This document shows positions 43,370-56,829 of a DNA stretch of 64,000 nt, piece after piece. The stretch covers positions 4,283,001 to 4,347,000 of the forward strand of contig NZ_RJUU01000001.1 of assembly GCF_003751445.1 (NCBI RefSeq), given 5' to 3'. This DNA is from Streptomyces sp. 840.1. Lineage in GTDB: Bacteria; Actinomycetota; Actinomycetes; Streptomycetales; Streptomycetaceae. The notes below the pieces were generated by a model. It did not search any database. It saw nothing but the letters and a program-made list of their open reading frames with translations, and had not been told where the DNA came from. Position numbers and translations under genes: made by a program. Position 1 is the stretch's first letter. Each line of letters opens with the position of its first letter.

Positions 43370-44389
43370 ATGGCTGTCCACACCAGCCAGTCGGTGGCGA
43401 AGGCCGCGGGCGACGAAACCGTCGCCCGCGGCCGGAGCCGCGGTACTGGCAACCCCACGCCCCCGGGCCGGATCCGGCGGGCGCTGTCGACCCACTGGTA
43501 CGCCTGGACCATGGTCGCCCCGGTCGTCGCCGTGATCGGCGTGATCATCGGGTATCCGCTGGTCCGCGGCATCTACCTGTCGCTGACCGACGCCAACGAG
43601 CGCAACGTCGAACGGTCCATCGGTGTCAACCACCTGCCCGCCACGTACAAGTTCGTGGGCCTGGACAACTACACCGAGGCGCTCACCGGCGATCAGTTCC
43701 TCGGCACGCTCGGCTGGACCCTGGTGTGGACGGTCTCCTGCGTGGCCATCACCTTCTCCCTGGGGATGGCGCTCGCCAACATCCTCAACCGGCGGATCGC
43801 GGGGCGCTCCGCCTACCGGATGGCGTTGATCCTGCCCTGGGCCATCCCGGGCTTCGTCTCCGTCTTCGCCTGGCGCTTCCTCTACAACGAGGACCGCGGG
43901 CTGCTCAACAAGATCCTTTCCGGGGCCGGCTTCGACGGCATACCGTGGCTGAACGACCCGACCTGGGCGAAGGTCGCCGTCATCGCCGTCAACGTCTGGC
44001 TCGGTGTGCCGTTCATGATGGTCGCCCTGCTCGGCGGCCTGCAGTCCATCCCCAGCGAGCACTACGAGGCCGCCGAGATGGACGGCGCCACCGCCTGGCA
44101 GCGCTTCCGGCACATCACGCTGCCGGGACTGCGTCCCGTCTCCACGACGGTGATCCTGCTCTCCACGATCTGGACCTTCAACATGTTCCCGGTCATCTAC
44201 CTGCTGACCCGGGGCGGACCCGGTGACGCCACCCAGATCCTGGTGACGCAGGCGTACAAGTTCTCCTTTGAGATCAGCCCGCGCGACTTCGCGCAGTCCT
44301 CCACATGGGGTGTGCTGATCCTCGTACTCCTGCTGATCTTCGCCGCCATCTACCGGCGAGTCCTGCGCACCCAGGGAGACGACTGGTGA
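43370..44389 (+). CDS. malF: Maltose/maltodextrin ABC transporter permease
   Basis: 339 residues from ATG 43370 (AGGAAGG). Six to seven helices after an unusually long cytosolic N terminus of about 45 residues. The EAA loop contacting the ATPase is EAAEMDGATAWQRFRHITLP. 21 bp after malE; its stop overlaps the malG start (GTGA). Confidence 0.93.
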   Translation: MAVHTSQSVAKAAGDETVARGRSRGTGNPTPPGRIRRALSTHWYAWTMVAPVVAVIGVIIGYPLVRGIYLSLTDANERNVERSIGVNHLPATYKFVGLDNYTEALTGDQFLGTLGWTLVWTVSCVAITFSLGMALANILNRRIAGRSAYRMALILPWAIPGFVSVFAWRFLYNEDRGLLNKILSGAGFDGIPWLNDPTWAKVAVIAVNVWLGVPFMMVALLGGLQSIPSEHYEAAEMDGATAWQRFRHITLPGLRPVSTTVILLSTIWTFNMFPVIYLLTRGGPGDATQILVTQAYKFSFEISPRDFAQSSTWGVLILVLLLIFAAIYRRVLRTQGDDW

Positions 44390-45264
44390 CCACCATCCCC
44401 ACCCCCACCGCGCGGCACTCCGCGCCCAAGGTCCGGCTGCGCGGCGAGCGTTCACCGCTGGCCTCCACCGCCCTGCACCTGACGCTCGTCGTCGCCTCGG
44501 TGATCGCCGTGTTCCCCGTGCTGTGGGTGCTGCTCACCTCGCTGAAGCCCGCCCAGTTCGCGACGACGACGGACTTCTTCAGAGAGACGACCTTCGAGAA
44601 CTACTCGAACCTGATCCAGAACACGAAGTTCCTCACGTGGTTCGGCAACTCGGTGCTCGTCGCCGGGTTCACCACACTCCTCGGCGTGATCGTCTCCGCC
44701 TCGACCGGCTACGCCGTCAGCCGCTTCCGCTTCCCCGGCAAGCGCGGACTGATGTGGACGCTGCTCGTCACCCAGATGTTCCCGGTCGCGGTCCTCATCG
44801 TGCCGATCTACAACATCATGGCGGGCATGGGGCTGCTCAATAAGCCCGCCGGTCTCGTCATCACCTACCTCACCATCTCGGTGCCCTTCTGCGCCTGGAT
44901 GATGAAGGGCTTCTTCGACACCATCCCGCGCGAGATCGACGAGTCGGGGCAGGTCGACGGCCTCACCCCGTTCGGCACGTTCTGGCGGCTCATCCTGCCG
45001 CTGGCCAAGCCCGGCCTCGCCGTCACCGCCTTCTACTCCTTCATCACCGCCTGGGGCGAGGTGGCCTACGCCTCCGCCTTCATGGTCGGCGAGGACAACC
45101 TCACCCTCGCGGGCGGCCTCCAGCTGTTCGTCAACCAGTACGGGGCCCAGTGGGGTCCGATGACGGCCGCGTCCGTGCTGATCGCGATACCCGCGGCCCT
45201 GGTCTTCCTGTTCGCGCAGAAGCACCTCGTCACCGGCATGTCCGCCGGAGCCGTCAAGGGCTGA
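44386..45264 (+). CDS. malG: Maltose/maltodextrin ABC transporter permease
   Basis: 292 residues from GTG 44386, overlapping the malF TGA by 4 bp, so translation is coupled. Six helices. The EAA-type loop is EIDESGQVDGLTPFGTFWRL ILP, with Glu-Ile-Asp in place of Glu-Ala-Ala as common for sugar permeases of the MalG class. Works with MalF and MalE. Confidence 0.93.
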   Translation: MTTIPTPTARHSAPKVRLRGERSPLASTALHLTLVVASVIAVFPVLWVLLTSLKPAQFATTTDFFRETTFENYSNLIQNTKFLTWFGNSVLVAGFTTLLGVIVSASTGYAVSRFRFPGKRGLMWTLLVTQMFPVAVLIVPIYNIMAGMGLLNKPAGLVITYLTISVPFCAWMMKGFFDTIPREIDESGQVDGLTPFGTFWRLILPLAKPGLAVTAFYSFITAWGEVAYASAFMVGEDNLTLAGGLQLFVNQYGAQWGPMTAASVLIAIPAALVFLFAQKHLVTGMSAGAVKG

Positions 45265-45370
45265 GCGTCCCCAACGGCAGCAGCACGACCCGCACGCACC
45301 AAGTCACGGTGGCGCCGGCATCCCGACCCGGTTCCGGCGCCGCCCCCCACCCAGACACCCCAGGGACGAC

Positions 45371-47098
45371 ATGACCCAGCACCTCGCTGCCCCCTCCACC
45401 GGCACGTCCACCGACGCCCCGGGCCACCGCACCGGCTGGTGGCAGGACGCGGTGATCTACCAGGTCTATCCGCGCAGTTTCGCCGACGGCAACGGCGACG
45501 GCATGGGCGATCTCGCAGGCGTCACCGCCCGGCTCCCGTACCTCAAGGACCTCGGCGTCGACGCGGTGTGGCTCAGCCCCTTCTACGCCTCCCCGCAGGC
45601 CGACGCGGGTTACGACGTCGCCGACTACCGGGCCATCGACCCGATGTTCGGCACCCTGCTGGACGCCGACGCGCTGATCCGGGACGCCCACGACCTGGGC
45701 CTGCGGATCATCGTCGACCTGGTGCCCAACCACTCGTCCGACCAGCACGAGTGGTTCAAGCGCGCGCTCGCCGATGGCCCCGGCTCCGCCCTGCGCGACC
45801 GCTACCACTTCCGCCCCGGAAAGGGCACGGACGGCGAACTCCCGCCCAACGACTGGGAGTCCATCTTCGGCGGACCGGCCTGGACCCGGACCACCGACCC
45901 GGACGGCACGCCCGGCGACTGGTACCTCCACCTCTTCGCGCCCGAACAGCCCGACTTCAACTGGGAGCACCCGGCCGTCGCGGACGAGTTCCGCTCGATC
46001 CTGCGCTTCTGGCTCGACATGGGCGTCGACGGCTTCCGGGTCGACGTGGCGCACGGCCTCGTCAAGGCCGAGGGGCTGCCCGACCTGGGCACGCACGACC
46101 AGCTGAAGCTGCTCGGAAACGATGTCATGCCCTTCTTCGACCAGGACGGCGTACACGAGGTCTACCGCAGCTGGCGCACCATCCTCGACGAGTACCCCGA
46201 TGCAATGGGGCCCGAAGGGCCTTCGTCAGAGGGGCGGCGGCGGGCGACGGGCGGGCGGATCCTGGTGGCCGAGGCCTGGACCCCGACCGTCGAGCGCACC
46301 GCCAACTACGTGCGCCCCGACGAGATGCACCAGGCCTTCAACTTCCAGTACCTGGCCACCGCCTGGGACGCCGCCGAGCTGCGCGCCGTCATCGACACCT
46401 CGCTGAACGCGATGCGCCCGGTCGGCGCCCCCACCACCTGGGTGCTCTCCAACCACGACGTCACCCGGCACGCCACCCGGTTCGCCAACCCGCCGGGGCT
46501 CGGCACCCAGATCCGTACCGCGGGCGACCGCGAGCTGGGCCTGCGCCGGGCCCGCGCGGCCAGCCTGCTGATGCTGGCGCTGCCCGGCTCCGCCTACGTC
46601 TACCAGGGCGAGGAGCTCGGCCTGCCCGACGTCACCGACCTCCCCGACGAGGCCCGCCAGGACCCCTCGTTCTTCCGGGCAGAGGGCCAGGACGGCTTCC
46701 GCGACGGCTGCCGGGTGCCGATCCCGTGGACCCGCGAGGGCAGCTCGTGCGGCTTCGGCGACGGCGGCAGCTGGCTCCCGCAGCCCACCGGCTGGGGCGA
46801 GCTGAGCATCGAGGCCCAGGCCGGCGCGGCCGGCTCCACCCTGGAGCTGTACCGGGCCGCGATCGCCGCCCGCCGGGTGCACCCGGGGCTCGGTGCCGGA
46901 ACGGCGGTGGAGTGGCTGGAGGCCCCCGAGGGCCTGCTGATCTTCGCCCGCCCCGGCTTCGTCTGCACCGTCAACACCACGGACGCCCCGGTCCGCATCC
47001 CCGTACGCGGAACCGTCCTGCTGTCCAGCGCCCCGGTCACCACCGACGGCGCCGAGATCGAGCTCCCGGCCGACACCACGGTGTGGTGGACGGTGTGA
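45371..47098 (+). CDS. aglA: Alpha-glucosidase (GH13), intracellular
   Basis: 575 residues from ATG 45371, no signal peptide. TIM-barrel GH13 regions: VYPRSFADGNGDGMGDL, VDLVPNHSS, GFRVDVAHGL with nucleophile D225, acid/base E301 in VAEAWTP, and SNHDVTRH. Hydrolyses maltose and maltodextrins brought in by MalEFG. Between residues 276 and 295, just before the acid/base strand, the sequence is long and low-complexity (DAMGPEGPSSEGRRRATGG), where related enzymes have a short turn. The DNA there contains the palindrome CGAAGGGCCTTCG (46213-46225). Its TGA overlaps the GTG of the next LacI gene. Confidence 0.93.
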   Translation: MTQHLAAPSTGTSTDAPGHRTGWWQDAVIYQVYPRSFADGNGDGMGDLAGVTARLPYLKDLGVDAVWLSPFYASPQADAGYDVADYRAIDPMFGTLLDADALIRDAHDLGLRIIVDLVPNHSSDQHEWFKRALADGPGSALRDRYHFRPGKGTDGELPPNDWESIFGGPAWTRTTDPDGTPGDWYLHLFAPEQPDFNWEHPAVADEFRSILRFWLDMGVDGFRVDVAHGLVKAEGLPDLGTHDQLKLLGNDVMPFFDQDGVHEVYRSWRTILDEYPDAMGPEGPSSEGRRRATGGRILVAEAWTPTVERTANYVRPDEMHQAFNFQYLATAWDAAELRAVIDTSLNAMRPVGAPTTWVLSNHDVTRHATRFANPPGLGTQIRTAGDRELGLRRARAASLLMLALPGSAYVYQGEELGLPDVTDLPDEARQDPSFFRAEGQDGFRDGCRVPIPWTREGSSCGFGDGGSWLPQPTGWGELSIEAQAGAAGSTLELYRAAIAARRVHPGLGAGTAVEWLEAPEGLLIFARPGFVCTVNTTDAPVRIPVRGTVLLSSAPVTTDGAEIELPADTTVWWTV

Positions 47099-48141
47099 CG
47101 GTCCCCCCGCCCAGGGCCGGCAGCGCGCTGAGGCTCTCCGACATCGCCGGACAGGCCTCGGTCAGCGAGGCGACCGTCAGCCGGGTGCTCAACGGCAAGC
47201 CGGGCGTCGCGGACACCACGCGTCAGCGGGTGCTCGCGGCGCTCGACATCCTCGGCTACGAGCGCCCGGTACGGCTGCGGCAGCGCAGCGCCGGACTGAT
47301 CGGGCTGGTGACGCCCGAACTCACCAACCCGATCTTCCCGGCGTTCGCGCAGTCCGTGGAACAGGTCCTGGCGGGCCACGGCTACACGCCGGTCCTCTGC
47401 ACCCAGCTGCCCGGCGGCGCCACCGAGGACGAACTCGTCGAGCAGCTCGTCGAACGCGGCGTCGGCGGCATCGTGTTCCTCTCCGGGCTGCACGCCGACA
47501 CCTCGGCCGACCCGGCGCGCTACGCCGCGCTCACCGACCGGGGCGTGCCGTTCGTCCTGATCAACGGCTACAACGAACGGATCAGCGCCCCCTTCGTATC
47601 GCCCGACGACACCGCCGCCGTCCGGATGGCCGTGGGCCACCTCGCCGAACTCGGCCACCGCAAGGTCGGCCTGGCGATCGGCCCGCAGCGCTACGTCCCC
47701 TCCCGCCGCAAACGCGACGGCTTCGTGGACGCGGCGGTGTCGCTGCTGGGGATGGACCGCTCCGAGGCCGAACTCATGGTGTGCTCGACGCTGTTCAGCG
47801 TCGAGGGCGGCCAGGTGGCGGCGGGCGCCCTGCTCGACCGGGGCTGCACGGGCATCGTCTGCGGCAGCGACCTGATGGCCCTGGGCGTGGTCCGCGCCGC
47901 CCGGGACCGGGGCCTCGCGGTGCCGCGCGAGGTGTCCGTGGTCGGCTTCGACGATTCCCAGCTCATCGCGTTCACCGACCCGCCGCTGACCACGGTCCGC
48001 CAGCCCGTCCAGGCGATGGCTGCGGCGGCGGTCGGCGCCCTGCTGGAGGAGATAGCCGGCAGCCCCGTCCAGCGCACGGAGTACGTGTTCCAGCCGGAAC
48101 TGGTGGTACGGGGATCGACGGCGGCGGTGCGGGGCGTCTGA
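47095..48141 (+). CDS. LacI-family regulator, MalR paralogue
   Basis: 348 residues from GTG 47095, overlapping the aglA stop (GTGTGA). HTH LSDIAGQASVSEATVSRVLN at about 13-32. The chain is close to MalR throughout: GLHADTSAD, SPDD-A-R-AV-HL, PPLTT-RQPV-AM and the FQPELVVRGSTAA ending. The N terminus has about 10 extra residues. The recognition helix core VSEATVSRVLNGKPGV is the same as in MalR, so both may bind the same CTTGCAG-type operators. Cotranscribed with aglA, so maltose would induce it. Confidence 0.92.
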   Translation: MTVPPPRAGSALRLSDIAGQASVSEATVSRVLNGKPGVADTTRQRVLAALDILGYERPVRLRQRSAGLIGLVTPELTNPIFPAFAQSVEQVLAGHGYTPVLCTQLPGGATEDELVEQLVERGVGGIVFLSGLHADTSADPARYAALTDRGVPFVLINGYNERISAPFVSPDDTAAVRMAVGHLAELGHRKVGLAIGPQRYVPSRRKRDGFVDAAVSLLGMDRSEAELMVCSTLFSVEGGQVAAGALLDRGCTGIVCGSDLMALGVVRAARDRGLAVPREVSVVGFDDSQLIAFTDPPLTTVRQPVQAMAAAAVGALLEEIAGSPVQRTEYVFQPELVVRGSTAAVRGV

Positions 48142-48153
48142 GGACGTGTGTGC

Positions 48154-48187
48154 ACGGGGCCGGGTCCGGAGGGGGACCCGGCCCCGT
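48154..48187 (+). terminator. Terminator of the aglA-LacI operon
   Basis: Perfect 14-bp inverted repeat ACGGGGCCGGGTCC / GGACCCGGCCCCGT with a 6-nt loop, 12 bp past the stop codon. Confidence 0.8.
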
Positions 48188-48371
48188 CGCGTGCCCACGA
48201 GGGCTGTCGGGGTCTCGCAGAGAAGTGCACCCTTCGATGCCCTCGGAAGCCGGGCCCGTCCCGTCCCTGAGGGCTGAGCCGTGATCCCTGGCGGGCACAC
48301 GAGGACGGCTACCCTTTCCCGGGTGCGGAGTTGCCGTCCGGTGGTCAGGGGACAAGGATCCCGGTGCCGCG

Positions 48372-48968
48372 TCAGGTCAGCAGTGCGCGGGCGTGCTCAC
48401 GTGCCTCGCGCAGCCAGGACGCACGGGTCTCGTCGGAGGAGTCGGCGACCGTCCGGAAGACGACCCGGCGTACGTCGGTGACTCCCACGTACGGCAGGAC
48501 GCAGGCCGACCAAATGCTGTGGAGCGGATCCCCGAACTCGCTCGCCTCCCGTTCGGCGGGAGTGTCGGAGGTATTCAGGACCAGGGCCCGGCCGGCCTTC
48601 AGCAGCCCCAGCGGCTCCCCGTCCGAGGTGCCCAGCTTGTAGGCGACGCCGGGCACCATCACGCGCTGAACCCACCCCGTGAGGACGGCGGGCGGCATGC
48701 CCCACCAATTGGGGTGGATGAACACCATGGCGTCGAGGGTGGCCACTTCCGCCCGGTGGGCCGCCAGTTGTGCGTCCGGGGTGTCCGCGGCGAACCGCAC
48801 CGTCTCCGTCTCGTCGGCGGTCAGCCCGGCTGCGAATCCCTCCGCGCAGAGATCGTGCGCCAGTACTTCGGAACCGCGGTCGCGGAGCTCCTGCGCCACG
48901 GCGTCGAACACCGCGTGGTTGAAACTCCCGGGCCGCGGATGTGCGAGGTAGACCCCGGTGCGCACCAT
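48372..48968 (-). CDS. NAD(P)H-dependent flavin oxidoreductase / quinone reductase (NQO1/MdaB-like)
   Basis: 198 residues from ATG 48968. Flavodoxin-like fold: VYLAHPRPGSFNHAVFDAV binds the FMN/FAD phosphate, MVFIHPNWWGMPPAVLTGWVQRV is the substrate and dimer loop, and YKLGTSDGEPLGLLKAGRALVLNTSD follows. Family members reduce quinones or azo compounds by two electrons. It sits alone in the middle of the starch cluster on the opposite strand and has no evident link to it; likely an insertion into the mal-aml block. Confidence 0.87.
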   Translation of the reverse strand: MVRTGVYLAHPRPGSFNHAVFDAVAQELRDRGSEVLAHDLCAEGFAAGLTADETETVRFAADTPDAQLAAHRAEVATLDAMVFIHPNWWGMPPAVLTGWVQRVMVPGVAYKLGTSDGEPLGLLKAGRALVLNTSDTPAEREASEFGDPLHSIWSACVLPYVGVTDVRRVVFRTVADSSDETRASWLREAREHARALLT

Positions 48969-49095
48969 GACATTCCCCCAAAGACGTCGAACGCGGTCAT
49001 CGGCCGGGGTGTGAAGCAGCCCCGCCCGGCGCCCATCATGGCCGGTGATGTGCCGCTGGGAGAAGCCGGCGACCGCAGTCGGCCCCCGCGTGCAG

Positions 49096-49156
49096 GAGGG
49101 GCACCCGGAGTCGGCCCGGGGTGGGCCGGCGGGGAGTGTGACTCCGGGTGCCCCTC
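49096..49156. repeat. Orphan 17-bp perfect inverted repeat
   Basis: GAGGGGCACCCGGAGTC (49096-49112) and its exact reverse complement (49140-49156) with a 27-bp GC-rich loop. It looks like a terminator, but both flanking genes are transcribed away from it. Confidence 0.8.
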
Positions 49157-49259
49157 TTGTCCGTGACCGGCCCGGCCGGACGGGCGCGTGGGGCCCGGGG
49201 TAACGGGACCCCCGGCCGACCGGACCGGAGTCGGGAGAAACGTAACAGGGCTGCAATGT

Positions 49260-49278
49260 CTTGCGTAAGAGCTTGCAG
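49260..49278 (+). promoter_or_regulatory. Distal MalR-type motifs upstream of amylase
   Basis: CTTGCGTAAG at 49260-49269 and CTTGCAG at 49272-49278, direct repeats 12 bp apart, about 100 bp upstream of the core promoter. Possible auxiliary operator for looping. Confidence 0.45.
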
Positions 49279-49338
49279 AAAGAATTCTGCGGCATTTCGT
49301 GGGTGTGAGCAGGATGTGAGCAGGTCGTGTCCAAAGGG

Positions 49339-49367
49339 TTGACCGGGACCTGGCGGGCTCGTACGGT
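49339..49367 (+). promoter_or_regulatory. Alpha-amylase promoter
   Basis: TTGACC (49339-49344), exactly 17 bp, TACGGT (49362-49367): a good vegetative-type promoter. The start point would fall at about 49374, on the first base of the operator. Confidence 0.65.
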
Positions 49368-49373
49368 CTCCCC

Positions 49374-49401
49374 GCAGCAAGGTTTGCATTCTTGCAGCAA
49401 G
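49374..49401 (+). promoter_or_regulatory. MalR-type operator at the amylase start point
   Basis: GCAGCAAG occurs twice, at 49374-49381 and 49394-49401, 20 bp (two helical turns) apart. The second is within CTTGCAGCAAG, an interrupted palindrome. Overlap with the predicted start point suits repression. Confidence 0.6.
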
Positions 49402-49498
49402 AACCTTCAGGGGCCTTGAGGGCAGGGTGCGTTGCCGTATGAGGCCGAGACAACCCGACAGCCGTCACTCGCATTTCCCCCACCGCAGGAGGAATGAC

Positions 49499-51220
49499 AT
49501 GGCACGCAGACCCCTGTCTGCAGCGCTCGCCCTGATGGCGGGCGCCGCCGCTCTCGTGGTCCCCGGCACGAGCGCCCAGGCCGCCGCGCCGGGCACCAAG
49601 GACGTCACCGCAGTTCTCTTCGAGTGGAAGTTCGACTCCGTAGCCAAGGCGTGCACGGAGTCCCTCGGCCCGGCCGGTTACGGGTACGTGCAGGTCTCGC
49701 CGCCCCAGGAGCACATCCAGGGCGGGCAGTGGTGGACCTCCTACCAGCCGGTGAGCTACAGGATCGCCGGACGGCTCGGCGACCGGACCTCGTTCGCCAA
49801 CATGGTCGCCACCTGCCACGGCGCGGGCGTCAAGGTCGTCGCGGACTCCGTCATCAACCACATGTCGGCGGGCTCCGGCACCGGTACCGGCGGGTCCTCG
49901 TACACGAAGTACAACTACCCCGGGCTGTACTCCGCGCCCGACATGGACGACTGCACCGCGCAGATCAGCAACTACCAGGACCGCTACAACGTCCAGCACT
50001 GCGAACTCGTCGGCCTGGCCGATCTGGACACCGGTGAGGAGTACGTACGCGGCCGCGTCGCCGGATACCTCAACGACCTGCTCTCGCTCGGCGTCGACGG
50101 ATTCCGCATCGACGGGGCGAAGCACATCCCCGAGGACGACCTGGCCGACATCAAGTCCCGGCTGAGCAACCCCGGCGCGTACTGGAAGCAGGAGGCGATC
50201 TACGGAGCCGGTGAGGCCGTCTCGCCCGACGAATACGCCGGCACCGGGGACGTCCAGGAATTCCGGTACGCCCGCAGCCTCAAGCAGGTCTTCAACAACG
50301 AGAACCTCGCCAACCTGAAGAACTTCGGCGAGGGCTGGGGCTTCATGGCCTCCTCGAAGGCCGCGGTCTTCGTGGACAACCACGACACCGAGCGCGGCGG
50401 CGACACGCTGAGCTACAAGGACGGTGCCACCTACATGCTTGCCAGCGTGTTCATGCTGGCCTGGCCCTACGGTTCGCCCGACGTCCACTCCGGCTACGAG
50501 TGGTCCGACAGGGACGCCGGCCCGCCCAACGGCGGTACGGTCAACGCCTGCTACAGCGACGGCTGGAAGTGCCAGCACGCCTGGCGCGAGATCGCCTCCA
50601 TGGTCGGCTTCCGCAACACCGCCCGCGGCGAGGCCGTCACGAACTGGTGGGACAACGGCGGCGATCAGATCGCCTTCGGCCGGGGCTCCAAGGCGTACGT
50701 CGCGATCAACCACGAGGGCTCCTCGCTGTCCCGCACGTTCCAGACCTCGCTGCCCGCCGGCGCCTACTGCGACATCCAGTCGGGCAAGGGCGTCACCGTG
50801 GACGGCTCGGGCCGGTTCACCGCCACCCTCGGCGCCAACACCGCCCTCGCCCTCCAGGCGAACGCCCGCACCTGCGCCGGTGGCCCCACCGACCCGACGG
50901 ACCCGACCGGCCCGGGGACCGGTACCTCCGGCGCCTCGTTCGGGGTCAACGCCACCACTCAGCCCGGCCAGAACATCTACGTCACCGGCAACCAGTCCGC
51001 CCTCGGCAACTGGAACCCCGGCGCCGCACCGAAGCTGGACCCGGCCACGTACCCCGTCTGGAAGCTCGACGTGAGTCTGCCCGCCGGTACGTCGTTCGAG
51101 TACAAGTACGTCCGCAAGGACGCGAGCGGCAACGTCACCTGGGAGAACGGTGCCAACCGCACGGCCACCGTGCCCTCCTCCGGCAAGGTCGCGCTGACCG
51201 GTGACGTCTGGCGGAGCTGA
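49499..51220 (+). CDS. aml: Secreted alpha-amylase (GH13) with C-terminal CBM20 starch-binding domain
   Basis: 573 residues from ATG 49499 (GGAGGA). Signal peptide at 1-27 (TSAQAAA). Catalytic barrel: [20 protein letters not shown] opening of the GH13 streptomycete/animal-like subfamily, [16 protein letters not shown] with nucleophile D205, GEAVSPDE acid/base region and [12 protein letters not shown] Thr/Asp/Pro linker ([12 protein letters not shown]) at about 465-478 leads to a CBM20 ([54 protein letters not shown]). Cuts starch to maltodextrins for MalEFG. Confidence 0.96.
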   Translation: MARRPLSAALALMAGAAALVVPGTSAQAAAPGTKDVTAVLFEWKFDSVAKACTESLGPAGYGYVQVSPPQEHIQGGQWWTSYQPVSYRIAGRLGDRTSFANMVATCHGAGVKVVADSVINHMSAGSGTGTGGSSYTKYNYPGLYSAPDMDDCTAQISNYQDRYNVQHCELVGLADLDTGEEYVRGRVAGYLNDLLSLGVDGFRIDGAKHIPEDDLADIKSRLSNPGAYWKQEAIYGAGEAVSPDEYAGTGDVQEFRYARSLKQVFNNENLANLKNFGEGWGFMASSKAAVFVDNHDTERGGDTLSYKDGATYMLASVFMLAWPYGSPDVHSGYEWSDRDAGPPNGGTVNACYSDGWKCQHAWREIASMVGFRNTARGEAVTNWWDNGGDQIAFGRGSKAYVAINHEGSSLSRTFQTSLPAGAYCDIQSGKGVTVDGSGRFTATLGANTALALQANARTCAGGPTDPTDPTGPGTGTSGASFGVNATTQPGQNIYVTGNQSALGNWNPGAAPKLDPATYPVWKLDVSLPAGTSFEYKYVRKDASGNVTWENGANRTATVPSSGKVALTGDVWRS

Positions 51221-51241
51221 CCTCCCCGGCCGGCCCCGCCC

Positions 51242-51270
51242 GCCGGACGGGCCCGGCCTGCCCGTCCGGC
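51242..51270 (+). terminator. Hairpin between amylase and pullulanase genes
   Basis: GCCGGACGGGC / GCCCGTCCGGC, an 11-bp perfect stem with a 7-nt loop, 22 bp after the amylase stop and 34 bp before the next start. May terminate most transcripts and leave partial read-through to the pullulanase. Confidence 0.6.
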
Positions 51271-51304
51271 CCGTACCCGTACAACCCCTTCGAGGAGAAC
51301 CCGA

Positions 51305-56632
<5,328 letters not shown>

Positions 56633-56829
56633 CCGCAACAGGTCTACCGTGAGGCCAGCCGCCGGGGAGAGCCGCAGCAACACACTCCCGGGCGCGCCCT
56701 CCCCACTCCACCCGGCCGGTCCCGGCCCCGATCCCCGTACGCACCGCCAGCCGCGCCGTCGGCCCGCCGGTGCCGTACCGGGCGCGGGGTCCGGGGCCCG
56801 GCCGCTCCACCTGTTCAGCGACGGTGACG

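Larger units (their letters stand above)
48969..49498. other. Intergenic region upstream of alpha-amylase
   Basis: 530 bp without a gene I can support. It holds an orphan 17-bp inverted repeat, distal and proximal CTTGC motifs and the amylase promoter (all listed). Composition falls to much lower GC at 49235-49310, as in other promoter zones of this window. Confidence 0.7.

Noticed and set aside
45265..45370. MalR operator ahead of aglA
   Set aside because: No CTTGC-type motif found in the 106-bp gap.
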